From: Flavobacterium sp. ov086
GTDB lineage: Bacteria > Bacteroidota > Bacteroidia > Flavobacteriales > Flavobacteriaceae
DNA: 64,000 nt
Reading direction: 5' to 3'
Assembly (NCBI RefSeq): GCF_900187965.1
Contig: NZ_FZNL01000024.1
Span: 43,976 to 107,975, forward strand
A model generated the notes under the pieces. That model ran no database searches. It worked only from the letters and a program-made list of their open reading frames with translations, and was not told where the DNA came from. The position numbers were made by a program, and so were the translations under genes. Every line of letters starts with the position of its first letter. The first letter of the stretch is position 1. Below, in pieces: positions 25,185 to 34,725 of the stretch.

Positions 25185-26189
25185 TTATTTTAAACCTGCG
25201 ATATGCACAGATAAATCGATTAATTTACTAGAGTAACCGTACTCATTATCATACCAAGATACTAATTTGAAGAAAGTAGAATTTAATCCAATTCCTGCGC
25301 CAGCATCAATGATTGAAGTTCTTTTGTCTGAGATAAAATCTTGAGAAACAACTGCATCTTCAGTATATCCTAAGATACCTTTCATTGTAGTTTCAGAAGC
25401 ATTTTTCAAAACAGCCATAATTTCTTCATAAGAAGTTTCTTTAGCTACTTTTACAGTTAAATCTACTACAGAAACGTCAGCCGTAGGAACACGGAAAGAC
25501 ATTCCAGTTAATTTTCCATTCAAAGCAGGAATTACTTTTCCAACCGCTTTAGCAGCTCCAGTTGAAGATGGGATGATGTTGATGCTAGCAGCACGTCCAC
25601 CTCTCCAGTCTTTTCTAGAAGGACCATCAGCAGTCATTTGAGTTGAAGTTGTTGCGTGAACAGTTGTCATTAAACCTTCAACGATTTCGAAATTATCATG
25701 AATAACTTTAGCTAAAGGAGCTAAACAGTTTGTTGTACAAGAAGCGTTAGAAACTACTAAATCAGTAGCTTTTGCTGTTTCATGGTTTACTCCCATTACA
25801 AACATTGGAGCATCTGCAGACGGAGCTGAAATGATTACTTTTTTAGCACCACCTTTAATGTGCTCATTTGCAGTTTCGATAGTTGTAAAAATACCAGTAC
25901 ATTCAGCAACTACATCAACATCAACTTCATTCCATTTTAAGTCAGCAGGATTTCTTTCTGCAGTGATACGGATATTTCTTCCGTTTACATAAAGTTTTCC
26001 TTCTTTTACTTCTACAGTTCCATTAAAACGACCGTGAACTGAATCATATTTTAATAAATAAGCTAAGTGATCAACATCTAATAAATCGTTGATCGCTACA
26101 ACTTCTACATTATCTCTATTGAAAGTTTCTCTAAAAACGATTCTTCCGATACGTCCAAATCCGTTTATTCCTAATTTTACTTTTGACAT
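25185..26189 (-). CDS. gap: Glyceraldehyde-3-phosphate dehydrogenase, type I
   Basis: This enzyme oxidises glyceraldehyde-3-phosphate to 1,3-bisphosphoglycerate with NAD+. The 334-residue protein is full length, with the Rossmann motif INGFGRIGR at 8-16, the active-site Cys151 in SNASCTTNCLAPLAK, the catalytic His in HATTSTQ, and the C-terminal SWYDNEYGYSSKL. It has Asp-Leu (ND-LL) after the second beta strand, consistent with NAD+ use. It lies 89 bases downstream of pfkA on the same strand. Confidence 0.97.
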   Translation of the reverse strand: MSKVKLGINGFGRIGRIVFRETFNRDNVEVVAINDLLDVDHLAYLLKYDSVHGRFNGTVEVKEGKLYVNGRNIRITAERNPADLKWNEVDVDVVAECTGIFTTIETANEHIKGGAKKVIISAPSADAPMFVMGVNHETAKATDLVVSNASCTTNCLAPLAKVIHDNFEIVEGLMTTVHATTSTQMTADGPSRKDWRGGRAASINIIPSSTGAAKAVGKVIPALNGKLTGMSFRVPTADVSVVDLTVKVAKETSYEEIMAVLKNASETTMKGILGYTEDAVVSQDFISDKRTSIIDAGAGIGLNSTFFKLVSWYDNEYGYSSKLIDLSVHIAGLK

Positions 26190-26278
26190 TTTACTTAATT
26201 TTTGTTTTTATTACACTAATTTAAAGTCTAATTTCCTCACAATAAACTTCATTCCTTTTTTAAACTTTTATATGTATG

Positions 26279-27265
26279 TTATGTCGACATAATGTCTGAC
26301 ACTCTCAACAATTCTCTATCAATTTCAGATTTACCTTTAATTGCTTGCTCTAATGGAGTCAGTGCTACTTTATCTTCGCGCAAACCAACCATATAATTTG
26401 ATTTACCTTCGATCAAAGATTCTACTGCTTTTACACCTAAACGGCTTGCAAGAACACGATCAAAACAAGATGGAGATCCACCACGCTGCATGTGTCCTAA
26501 AACAGAAACTCTCACGTCATATTCAGGCAAGTTAGCTTCAACGTAATCTTTTAATTCGAATACGTTTTTACCAATTTTATCACCTTCAGCGATAACTACT
26601 ATACTTGATGATTTTCCTGAAGCTTTACTTTTTTGAAGAGAGTCCAGCAATCTGTCTAAACCTAAATCTTCTTCAGGGATAAGAATTTCTTCGGCACCAG
26701 CACCAATTCCGGCATTTAAAGCAATATGACCGGCATCTCTACCCATAACCTCTACAAAAAACAGACGGTTATGAGAACTCGCAGTGTCTCTAATTTTATC
26801 GATACAATCTACAACAGTATTTAAGGCAGTATCATAACCTAATGTATGAGTTGTACCAAAAATATCGTTATCAATTGTACCCGGGATTCCCATTATCGGG
26901 AAATCATATTCTGAATTAAAAATCAAACCTCCGGTAAAACTTCCGTCTCCTCCAATGACAACAAGAGCATCAATTCCTGCTTTCAAAAGATTCTCGTGAG
27001 CCTTTTTTCTACCTTCCGGGGTTCTAAACTCAACAGAACGAGCCGATTTTAAGATCGTTCCACCTTTGTTTACTATATTATTTACGCTTCGAGGTCCCAT
27101 TTCTTTGAAATCACCTTCGATCATTCCTTGATACCCTCTATAAATTCCTATGCATTCTATATTATGATAAGCGCATGTTCGAACAACTGATCGTATTGCG
27201 GCATTCATTCCTGGCGAGTCTCCTCCTGAGGTTAGAACACCTACTTTTTTTATTGTTTTTGGCAT
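26279..27265 (-). CDS. pfkA: ATP-dependent 6-phosphofructokinase
   Basis: This enzyme phosphorylates fructose-6-phosphate, committing carbon to glycolysis. The 328-residue protein has the ATP-binding GVLTSGGDSPGMNAAIR at the N-terminus, IGGDGSFTGG, the catalytic PGTIDND with the base Asp, VEVMGRDAGHIALN, and the fructose-phosphate region LGHMQRGGSPSCFDRVLASRLG. The glycine after GGDGS points to ATP rather than pyrophosphate as donor. It is the first gene of the pfkA-gap run. Confidence 0.96.
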   Translation of the reverse strand: MPKTIKKVGVLTSGGDSPGMNAAIRSVVRTCAYHNIECIGIYRGYQGMIEGDFKEMGPRSVNNIVNKGGTILKSARSVEFRTPEGRKKAHENLLKAGIDALVVIGGDGSFTGGLIFNSEYDFPIMGIPGTIDNDIFGTTHTLGYDTALNTVVDCIDKIRDTASSHNRLFFVEVMGRDAGHIALNAGIGAGAEEILIPEEDLGLDRLLDSLQKSKASGKSSSIVVIAEGDKIGKNVFELKDYVEANLPEYDVRVSVLGHMQRGGSPSCFDRVLASRLGVKAVESLIEGKSNYMVGLREDKVALTPLEQAIKGKSEIDRELLRVSDIMST

Positions 27266-27576
27266 TATTTAAGTATTAAAGTGTAAAATTAGCAAACATT
27301 CACCACTTTTCGGGTTATGTTTATAATAAATTAATAAAATATGTTAAATTCAAACGTTTTCGTTAATAAGTTTTTCGATAGTAAAAAATTCATTTAAAAT
27401 AATAAAAGGCTCTTATTTTAATTAAATGTTTAAAATTAACAATACATTAATGAAGTGTTACAAAAATCAGAGCTTTTGCAAATTCTAAATTTTATTTTTG
27501 GACCTTTAAATTTAGTATAAAAAAACCATTCGCAATAACGAATGGTTTTTTATAAACATATATTTAACAAAATGAT
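27266..27576. other. 311-base AT-rich gap between tamB and pfkA
   Basis: This should contain the pfkA promoter near 27290. Reading minus, a TTTG is followed by TAATTTTA, one mismatch from the -7 consensus. The other end holds the terminator at 27519-27551. The middle is long A/T runs with no ORF or further structure. Confidence 0.5.
27519..27551. terminator. Terminator after the TamB-like gene
   Basis: Stem aaccattcg / cgaatggtt with a 6-base loop and A/T runs on both sides. It is 26 bases past the stop codon of the large minus-strand gene. Confidence 0.8.
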
Positions 27577-30500
27577 TTAAAAATCATTATCAGGAATTAG
27601 ACCTTCATTATTATTTTGTGGAGGTGGTTTCTTCTCTTCTTCTTTTTTCTCCGTTTTCTTTTTGTTTTTCTCAGCATCCTTTTTATTAGAGAAATTTACA
27701 AAATCAGGATTTAAATTAGAATCCTGCAAATCATTGTTAGAGCTTTTTATAGCACGTTCAAGTTTATGATCTTTGAATATTTTATTTACCAACTCGCTAA
27801 AGGTATCAAAATCCACCTCATACGAAATACCAACACCTTGTGTATATCCAATTCCCTGCCCTACATAATTGATATCATTCTCTTTATTAAACAAACGGAG
27901 ATTCATAGATCCATCCTCGTTTACTCTATATAGTATCTCGATATCACCCACAATTGCAGATTCATTTACACCTCCTACCGGAACTCCAAGTTTACCATTG
28001 ATTGTTATTCTTTCGTTTACCTGAGATGATATATTAGCCACAAACTGACCATCAGCTTCCTGCCCCAATCTTTTATCTGCAGAAATATAATTCAAGTCAA
28101 TATTTACTTTATCATTATCTGATTTTATAATGCCGCCTAATAAACTAGACGCCGTTTCTGTCAATGTTCCTGATAAATCACCCTGACTAAATCCGTCTGT
28201 ACTCATGAACGATCCTGTAGACAATAAATAAAGTGCTTGTGTCTGACGAATATCTTTATCGTCTAATTTATATTGTATCTCAGATTTAAGGACATTACTA
28301 ACGGATGGAAACTGAATATCAAAATTAGGCTCAGGACTTGTTAAATCTCCTCTTAAACCAATAACAACTTCTACAGGTACTTTTTTATTGAATGAAGAAG
28401 TATTGTCTAATAATACTGCCGGATTTGCCGATGTTTTATAAACGGCTTCTAAATTCAATTGTGCTTTCATCGGGTTTCCTTCCCAAATGATTGATCCACC
28501 TTTTTTAACAGAGAATTTTTTATCGATCAAACCTCCATATTTAAAGTTGTAGGTTCCTTCGTATGCCTGGAAATCTCCCCACATATTAAACTTACCCAGT
28601 GTATTAATCTTAAATAATAACGATCCGTACCCTTTTCCTTTCATACCGTGTCCGGAATTTCTATCCAGGATTACTTCAACCTCTGCATCTGGCGTAATAT
28701 CAAAATCAAACTCCAATTCAAGTCCGTTATAATTTCTGGTTTTCTCGACAATACCATTTGCCAGATTGTATTTTTCTTTTGGTGTAACAAAATGAATCCA
28801 GCTGCTTTCTCCAACGCTTTGTGCATTATTAATAGGTATCTTTACTTCGGTACCTTTCTCAGATTTTGCAGCTACTTTAATAAACAAACCATCTGTTGGT
28901 CCTTTTATACTTGCTGTACCATTTATAAATGCCGTTCCAAAATAAGCTGCATCTTCGCTATCTTTTGTGTCCAGTGCCACCAATCGTTTAGAAGTTATGG
29001 TAAGATCCAGTTTCCAGTCTCCAAAATTATGATGTTCAATACTTCCGTTAAGCAAACCTTTAGTTCCGTATTTAGTATCCGTTAATTGATTGTTTCTAAA
29101 CAGGAATTTTTCATCCGTTAAGTCAATTACGGTTCGATCGCTTAATTCATAATCTGTATTCAGATATGGAATTGTCATTCCGGCCTTTTCTACATATAAA
29201 CGACCATTGATTTCCGGTTTTTTAAGATTACCTACAACAGCAGCATTTCCGGAAACGCTTCCTCTTACATTTGATAAAACGTCGCCGCCCACAGCTCCTA
29301 AAGTTGCCAGGTTAAATCCTTCGAGTTTTAAACTCAGATCCAGAAGAGTCTCTTTATTTTCGATTGCAAAAGTTCCGTTAGCTTTAAATGATTCTGTAAA
29401 ACCATTTTGAATCGAAGAATTTACCGTAAACTTTCTAAAGCTTTCATCACCGGCAATATCGAAGTTGAGCGTTCCTAAGTCAATTTTATTCAAATTGAGA
29501 TGATCGATAACAATAGATGCTGTTGGCTGATAAACACTCTTATTCTGCTTATAATTTACCTGGCCATTTAGGTTACCATTAAATACAAACTTAGAATTAA
29601 ATGGTGTAATCTTATTAATATCAACATCTTCAAAATTAAGAACGACATCTTTATAATCTGTTCCTTTTATAATACCATTCAAATCAATCTTTTGATTCTC
29701 ATGAGAAAGCACAATATTATCTATCGTGAAATTCTTAAAAAACTGATCAAAAACAATCTGATTATCTTTTTCTTCGTCTTCATTCAAATACCATAAATAG
29801 TCCTTAAACTTCATCTCAGATTTCTTAATACCAACGATATTGTTTTTATTTTTATCTATGGTATGAAATAAATTCAGATTATAATAATCCTCGCCTTTAT
29901 CTCCTCCTTTAAATTCTGAACGAACAAACAGTGTATCTTTTGCAGTAACATTGATTAAACTAAAATCCCGAACTTTATAATAAGGGGTTTTGATACTATC
30001 CAGCTCGATATAAGCATTATAAAGCACATTTTTATTATCGATATTAATTCGGATATTGTCAAAGGTGCTTTTTGCAGCGGTAATTTTTTGAGATTTAAAT
30101 TTAAACTTGAACTCCTCAAGGTCTGAATCGATCTTGCCACGCATTACTGTCGAAGAATCAATATTTACTTCCGGATACAACATTTCGACAACCTTGTCGT
30201 AAACATGAAAATTGAAATTTAAAAACTGTCCTTTTTTAACTTTGTAGGGTTTATAATTAGTGTACAAACTTCCTACCGAATTCATAACCAGTTTATCTAA
30301 TTGCGCAAATTGAAATTTACCTACAATTTTTCCGTTTACAACATCTGTAGAATTAACAGTAATGGTTCTTAATCGATCTGCATCAAAATTAGAACTGATC
30401 GTTACATCATCAAAAGCATAAGTCGATTTTGGATTTTGATAAACAGCATCCTTAATATATACACTCCCCTGAAGATTCTCAATCGAGTTTCCTGTTAGTT

Positions 30501-32064
30501 CCACAACTGCATCACCCGTAAAAGTAGAAATCGAATCGCTAACAAATTTCAATTTTCGTAAATCGGCATTTTCAACATTTATATGAAAATCATATTTACT
30601 TTCTCTTTTACTCAAATCAACCAAACCATCGAAAGTCAAACTCAAATTTGGATCATTTATCGCAACTTGTCCTTTATAATAAGGCAATTTAAAATTACCG
30701 TTTACAACAATATTATTATAGGTATACTTATTATAATCTAATTTTGTTATATCACCTTTTACAATTGTGTTCAGGTATTTCTCTGTAAAACCAACTCCGT
30801 CAACATCCAGATCTAAAGTTGTTCTCCCAATATCTTTTCGATCTAATAAAGCTCCAATATTAAAATTGTCCAAAATAACATTTCCAGAATACGACGCTTT
30901 ATCAATAAAGTCCATATTGTTCATATGTATATTGGCCTGACCATTTCCTAAATCAGTTATCATTTTAAACTCTGTCTCTAAATCTGTTGTGGAGACTTTT
31001 GCTTTTCCAACAATATTAAATTTCCCAATTCGCTGCAGTTCCTTTGGAAGTTTTTTTCCTAAGACATTTGGCAATAAAACTACCAGATTATCATAAGAGG
31101 AAATTAATTTATCAAACTTCCCTTCCATAGAAAACTTCTGAGTTTTACTTCCTAAAAGGTTTCTGAAATTAATAGTTCCGGCAATCCTCGAGCCATTAGT
31201 ATCACTAAGTTTAAGATGCCTTAAGTTAAGATTATTCAGTGTTCCTCTTATCTTAGATCTTATTCTAAAATGCTGATTTTTACCTAATCCGTCATAAAAA
31301 TTGCGAATATCGTTTGAAGCAATCGAAGCCGAATCAAGTGCCACATTAAACTTTACTTTGTCTGTAAAATCTAAGAAGTCCTCAATTTTATAATTCAAAA
31401 TAGCTTTACCATAAATCCACGATCTTTTGGTTTTTATAGCCAGATTTTCAACTTTTATTTGTTTTTTGGTATAACTAAATTTCCCCGCAAAATTAGAAAC
31501 ATACAAACCACGATGGTCTAAAAATGAGAATCTATGAATTGTTGTATTAACATCCGGTCCGTATAATTTAAAATCGCTGATATAAGCGTTTAGCTTTTTA
31601 AAATCAAGGAATTTGGGGGTCGTTTTATTTTCATCCACTACAGAAAAAGCACCTTTGTCGATATAAGCATTCTTGGCAGTTAATAAAAAATGCTTGCTTG
31701 ATGGAGATTTTGGACCTTTTTCGAATGCTTTAATAAAAACGTTAAGATTGTTTTCATTCTCTTTTTTATAGGTTTTTAAATTAAAAATCAAACCTGTCAG
31801 ACGGATATCTCCAAAAATCAAATCTCCATCCAGCAATCTTTTTAAACCCAAAATATCAGTTGCAACAATGTCTGAATAAATCATTGTTTTTTTGTGATGG
31901 TCTAAAATCAAGACTTTTTTTAACTTAACACCACCAAAAATATTAATTGCTGTTCTTTCGACACTGATAGTAACATTAAAATCTTTGTTGAGAGAGTCTG
32001 TAATATAATTGGCGATTTTTGTCTGAACCACAGGCAAAGACAAGATGATAGCGAGTGCTAACAA
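27577..32064 (-). CDS. tamB: TamB-like translocation/assembly module protein (DUF490 domain)
   Basis: This giant envelope protein has about 1,495 residues. It has an N-terminal hydrophobic segment, an AsmA/TamB-type beginning (VQTKIANYITDSLNKDFNVTISVERTAIN), a very long region of repeating beta strands that forms the periplasmic lipid-carrying groove, and a C-terminal TamB/DUF490 domain (about 1080-1420). A Lys/Glu-rich low-complexity tail ends it. TamB family proteins move lipids toward the outer membrane, and in some bacteria help assemble outer-membrane proteins with a BamA-like partner. The only standard start is TTG at 32064. However, the frame is open and protein-like for 26 more codons upstream (KKTKIKAAIRKVKKIVSRTL...), so the start codon may be unusual. 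It is divergent from tsaD. Confidence 0.88.
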   Translation of the reverse strand: MLALAIILSLPVVQTKIANYITDSLNKDFNVTISVERTAINIFGGVKLKKVLILDHHKKTMIYSDIVATDILGLKRLLDGDLIFGDIRLTGLIFNLKTYKKENENNLNVFIKAFEKGPKSPSSKHFLLTAKNAYIDKGAFSVVDENKTTPKFLDFKKLNAYISDFKLYGPDVNTTIHRFSFLDHRGLYVSNFAGKFSYTKKQIKVENLAIKTKRSWIYGKAILNYKIEDFLDFTDKVKFNVALDSASIASNDIRNFYDGLGKNQHFRIRSKIRGTLNNLNLRHLKLSDTNGSRIAGTINFRNLLGSKTQKFSMEGKFDKLISSYDNLVVLLPNVLGKKLPKELQRIGKFNIVGKAKVSTTDLETEFKMITDLGNGQANIHMNNMDFIDKASYSGNVILDNFNIGALLDRKDIGRTTLDLDVDGVGFTEKYLNTIVKGDITKLDYNKYTYNNIVVNGNFKLPYYKGQVAINDPNLSLTFDGLVDLSKRESKYDFHINVENADLRKLKFVSDSISTFTGDAVVELTGNSIENLQGSVYIKDAVYQNPKSTYAFDDVTISSNFDADRLRTITVNSTDVVNGKIVGKFQFAQLDKLVMNSVGSLYTNYKPYKVKKGQFLNFNFHVYDKVVEMLYPEVNIDSSTVMRGKIDSDLEEFKFKFKSQKITAAKSTFDNIRINIDNKNVLYNAYIELDSIKTPYYKVRDFSLINVTAKDTLFVRSEFKGGDKGEDYYNLNLFHTIDKNKNNIVGIKKSEMKFKDYLWYLNEDEEKDNQIVFDQFFKNFTIDNIVLSHENQKIDLNGIIKGTDYKDVVLNFEDVDINKITPFNSKFVFNGNLNGQVNYKQNKSVYQPTASIVIDHLNLNKIDLGTLNFDIAGDESFRKFTVNSSIQNGFTESFKANGTFAIENKETLLDLSLKLEGFNLATLGAVGGDVLSNVRGSVSGNAAVVGNLKKPEINGRLYVEKAGMTIPYLNTDYELSDRTVIDLTDEKFLFRNNQLTDTKYGTKGLLNGSIEHHNFGDWKLDLTITSKRLVALDTKDSEDAAYFGTAFINGTASIKGPTDGLFIKVAAKSEKGTEVKIPINNAQSVGESSWIHFVTPKEKYNLANGIVEKTRNYNGLELEFDFDITPDAEVEVILDRNSGHGMKGKGYGSLLFKINTLGKFNMWGDFQAYEGTYNFKYGGLIDKKFSVKKGGSIIWEGNPMKAQLNLEAVYKTSANPAVLLDNTSSFNKKVPVEVVIGLRGDLTSPEPNFDIQFPSVSNVLKSEIQYKLDDKDIRQTQALYLLSTGSFMSTDGFSQGDLSGTLTETASSLLGGIIKSDNDKVNIDLNYISADKRLGQEADGQFVANISSQVNERITINGKLGVPVGGVNESAIVGDIEILYRVNEDGSMNLRLFNKENDINYVGQGIGYTQGVGISYEVDFDTFSELVNKIFKDHKLERAIKSSNNDLQDSNLNPDFVNFSNKKDAEKNKKKTEKKEEEKKPPPQNNNEGLIPDNDF

Positions 32065-32193
32065 AAGTAAGATTAACCCAATTAGGGTTCTGGATACTAT
32101 TTTCTTTACTTTTCTGATAGCTGCTTTTATTTTTGTTTTCTTTTAAATTTACTTTGAACAGACAAAGAACGACTGTTTTTGATAAAAATTCTT

Positions 32194-32201
32194 TAATTTT
32201 G
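32194..32201 (+). promoter_or_regulatory. Putative -7 box (TAATTTTG) for tsaD
   Basis: TAATTTTG matches TAnnTTTG exactly and lies 71 bases before the tsaD ATG, with TTTTTG 12 bases upstream. It would serve the tsaD-rsmE unit. Confidence 0.4.
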
Positions 32202-32271
32202 GCCTCTCCTTACAGTCAAATAAAATTAAAAATTTGATTTGTCAAATATAATTCAAAATTCGTGCCTTTAT

Positions 32272-33294
32272 ATGCAAAATTCAGAGGTTTTTATTCTTGC
32301 CATCGAAAGTTCATGCGATGATACTGCCGCAGCGGTTTTACATAACGACAAAGTACTCTCAAATGTTGTAGCCAATCAGCTAATTCACAATCAATATGGT
32401 GGTGTCGTTCCTGAATTAGCTTCAAGAGCACATCAGCAAAATATTGTTCCTGTAATTGATGCGGCGCTTCGTAAAGCAAATGTACAAAAAGAACAGTTAA
32501 CTGCCATTGCATTTACACAGGGTCCGGGTTTAATGGGATCTTTGTTAGTGGGAAGTTCTTTTAGCAAATCGTTGTCATTAGCCCTAAAAATTCCGCTAAT
32601 TGCGGTCAATCATATGCATGCCCATATTTTGGCTCATTTTATAGACGAAGAAGGTTTTGACAAACCCGAATTTCCGTTTTTAGCCTTAACTATTAGTGGT
32701 GGTCATACTCAAATCGTAAAAGTAAATGGTTTTTTTGAAATGGAAATTATCGGAGAAACCACTGATGACGCCGTTGGGGAAGCTTTTGACAAAAGTGCCA
32801 AAATCCTTGGACTTCCTTATCCCGGAGGGCCATTAATTGATAAATATGCGAAATTAGGAAATCCAAAAGCCTTTGCTTTTACAAAACCTAAAGTTCCAGG
32901 ATTAGATTTTAGTTTCTCCGGATTAAAAACCGCAATTTTATATTTTATTCAGAAGGAAAAATTAAAAAATCCAAACTTCATTGACGAAAATCTCAATGAT
33001 ATTTGCGCTTCTATTCAATATACGATTATAGAAATTTTGATGGATAAACTGAAATTAGCCGTAAAAGAAACCGGAATCACACAAATTGCGATTGGTGGCG
33101 GAGTCTCGGCAAATTCAGGAATCAGAACCCGATTGAAAGAAAGTGAAGCTAAGTATGGCTGGAAAACTTTTGTTCCAAAATTCGAATACACAACAGATAA
33201 TGCCGCAATGATTGGAATTGTAGGGTATCAAAAATATTTATCAAGTCGTTTCGAAACTTCATCTGTGGTTTCAAAAGCGCGAATTCAATTTTAA
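32272..33294 (+). CDS. tsaD: tRNA threonylcarbamoyladenosine transferase TsaD
   Basis: TsaD transfers the threonylcarbamoyl group to A37 of tRNAs that read ANN codons. From the ATG at 32272 it has 340 residues, with the start LAIESSCDDTAAAVL, the signature region FTQGPGLMGSLLVG, the iron-binding HMHAH at 114-118, the ATP-binding LTISGGHTQIV, and ASIQYTI...GGGVSANSGIR. The longest frame begins with a TTG at 32239, but the family starts near the ATG I chose. It heads a plus-strand run with rsmE 3 bases later. Confidence 0.96.
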   Translation: MQNSEVFILAIESSCDDTAAAVLHNDKVLSNVVANQLIHNQYGGVVPELASRAHQQNIVPVIDAALRKANVQKEQLTAIAFTQGPGLMGSLLVGSSFSKSLSLALKIPLIAVNHMHAHILAHFIDEEGFDKPEFPFLALTISGGHTQIVKVNGFFEMEIIGETTDDAVGEAFDKSAKILGLPYPGGPLIDKYAKLGNPKAFAFTKPKVPGLDFSFSGLKTAILYFIQKEKLKNPNFIDENLNDICASIQYTIIEILMDKLKLAVKETGITQIAIGGGVSANSGIRTRLKESEAKYGWKTFVPKFEYTTDNAAMIGIVGYQKYLSSRFETSSVVSKARIQF

Positions 33295-33297
33295 ATT

Positions 33298-34011
33298 ATG
33301 CAATTATTCTACAATCCTGATATTGACGAAACGACTGAAACTTTCTTTTTTGATAAAGAAGAAAGCCGTCATATTATAAAGGTTTTACGAAAGAAAGATT
33401 CAGATATTCTACACGTTACAAATGGTCAGGGATTAATATTTGAAACTGAAATCACATTGGCTTCAGACAACAAATGTATAGTTGAAGTACTTTCGATAAA
33501 AAAATCTCCTGAACCTAAATTTCGTCTGCATCTGGCAGTTGCTCCAACCAAAATGAATGATCGTTTTGAGTGGTTTTTAGAAAAAGCTACCGAAATTGGA
33601 ATTCAGGAAATTACGCCCATAATTTGTGATCGCTCTGAGCGAAAAGTGATTAACTTAGAGCGTTTTGAAAAGATTATTCTTTCAGCAATGAAACAATCGA
33701 ATGAAACTTATTTGCCAAAATTGAATGAGGCGATTTCGTTTAAAGAGTTCATCAAACAAAAAAATGAAGGTTTACAATTAATTGCACATTGCGAGGAAAC
33801 CGACAAAAAATCTTTGAAAGACATTTTAAAACCAAATGAAAACGTAACGCTTTTAATTGGTCCGGAAGGAGATTTCTCTGAAAAAGAAATTGCATTGGCT
33901 ATAGAAAATAATTTTCAACCTGTTACGTTAGGAAATACTCGTTTACGAACTGAAACTGCTGCAGTTGTAGCATGTCATAGTGTAGTGTTTTTTAATGAGA
34001 TTTCGAGTTAA
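33298..34011 (+). CDS. rsmE: 16S rRNA (uracil-1498-N3)-methyltransferase RsmE
   Basis: RsmE methylates U1498 of 16S rRNA. The 237-residue protein is normal length. It has an N-terminal PUA-like domain (EESRHIIKVLRKKDSD...VTNGQGLIFE) and a C-terminal SPOUT knot with LLIGPEGDFSEKEI and LGNTRLRTETAAV, the AdoMet-binding loop. It starts 3 bases after tsaD and is cotranscribed with it. Confidence 0.94.
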   Translation: MQLFYNPDIDETTETFFFDKEESRHIIKVLRKKDSDILHVTNGQGLIFETEITLASDNKCIVEVLSIKKSPEPKFRLHLAVAPTKMNDRFEWFLEKATEIGIQEITPIICDRSERKVINLERFEKIILSAMKQSNETYLPKLNEAISFKEFIKQKNEGLQLIAHCEETDKKSLKDILKPNENVTLLIGPEGDFSEKEIALAIENNFQPVTLGNTRLRTETAAVVACHSVVFFNEISS

Positions 34012-34033
34012 AATATTATTTCCCGATTAGCTT

Positions 34034-34065
34034 TGTGATTTCTCCTTCGTCGAAATGACAAAAAA
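34034..34065. repeat. Remnant of the CGAAGTCGAAATGACA-type repeat
   Basis: The gap between rsmE and the DUF4159 gene carries ccttcgtcgaaatgaca, which resembles part of the palindrome at 12232-12280 in degraded form. Probably a decayed intergenic repeat copy. Confidence 0.35.
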
Positions 34066-34076
34066 AATAAAATTAT

Positions 34077-34715
34077 ATGAAAAAAATATTTCTTTTGTTT
34101 TTATTGGTTTCCGTATCTGCATTTTCGCAGGAAATTGCTTTGTTAAAATACAGTGGCGGTGGCGATTGGTATGCAAATCCAACATCTTTACCTAATTTGA
34201 TTAAGTTTTGTAATGCCAATATTAATACCCGCATAAAACCAAAACCATCTACAGTGGAGCCCAGTAATCCGGATTTACTTTCGTATCCTTTTGTGCATAT
34301 GACGGGACACGGAAATGTAGTTTTTAGCGATTCTGATGTAAGCAATCTTAGAAATTACTTATATGGTGGTGGATTTCTTCATATTGATGACAATTATGGT
34401 ATGGATCAATATATCCGAAAAGAAATCAAAAAGATATTCCCAAATAATAATCTGGTAGAACTTCCGGCAAATCACCCAATTTTTCAAAAACCGTTTCCTT
34501 TTCCAAACGGATTACCAAAAATTCATGAGCATGACGGAACCCGAGCGCAGGCTTTTGGGATATTTGTAGACAATAAACTTGTTTTATTATATACTTATGA
34601 ATGCGATTTAGGTGACGGATGGGAAGATGCCGAAGTGCATAATGATCCGCTGGCAGTTAGAGAAAAAGCCTTAAAAATGGGCGCCAATATTATCAATTAT
34701 ATTTTTACCAATTAA
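34077..34715 (+). CDS. DUF4159 domain secreted protein
   Basis: This 212-residue protein has a signal peptide (MKKIFLLFLLVSVSAFSQ). It then has a domain I recognise as DUF4159: LKYSGGGDWYANPTSLPNLIKF, VHMTGHGNVVFSD, LRNYLYGGGFLHIDDNYG, HPIFQKPFPFPNGLPKIHEHDG and a YTYECDLGDGWED motif. The family has a flavodoxin/GATase-like fold in other contexts and is often found near MoxR/von Willebrand gene sets. No activity is established. It sits between two RNA methyltransferase genes on the same strand, with no obvious functional link. Confidence 0.82.
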   Translation: MKKIFLLFLLVSVSAFSQEIALLKYSGGGDWYANPTSLPNLIKFCNANINTRIKPKPSTVEPSNPDLLSYPFVHMTGHGNVVFSDSDVSNLRNYLYGGGFLHIDDNYGMDQYIRKEIKKIFPNNNLVELPANHPIFQKPFPFPNGLPKIHEHDGTRAQAFGIFVDNKLVLLYTYECDLGDGWEDAEVHNDPLAVREKALKMGANIINYIFTN

Positions 34716-34725
34716 ACTTTAGAAA

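Noticed and set aside
28648..29085. 145-codon plus-strand ORF inside the TamB-like gene
   Set aside because: It lies fully antisense to a strongly supported coding frame and has cysteine/phenylalanine-rich, non-family-like sequence typical of a complementary-strand shadow.
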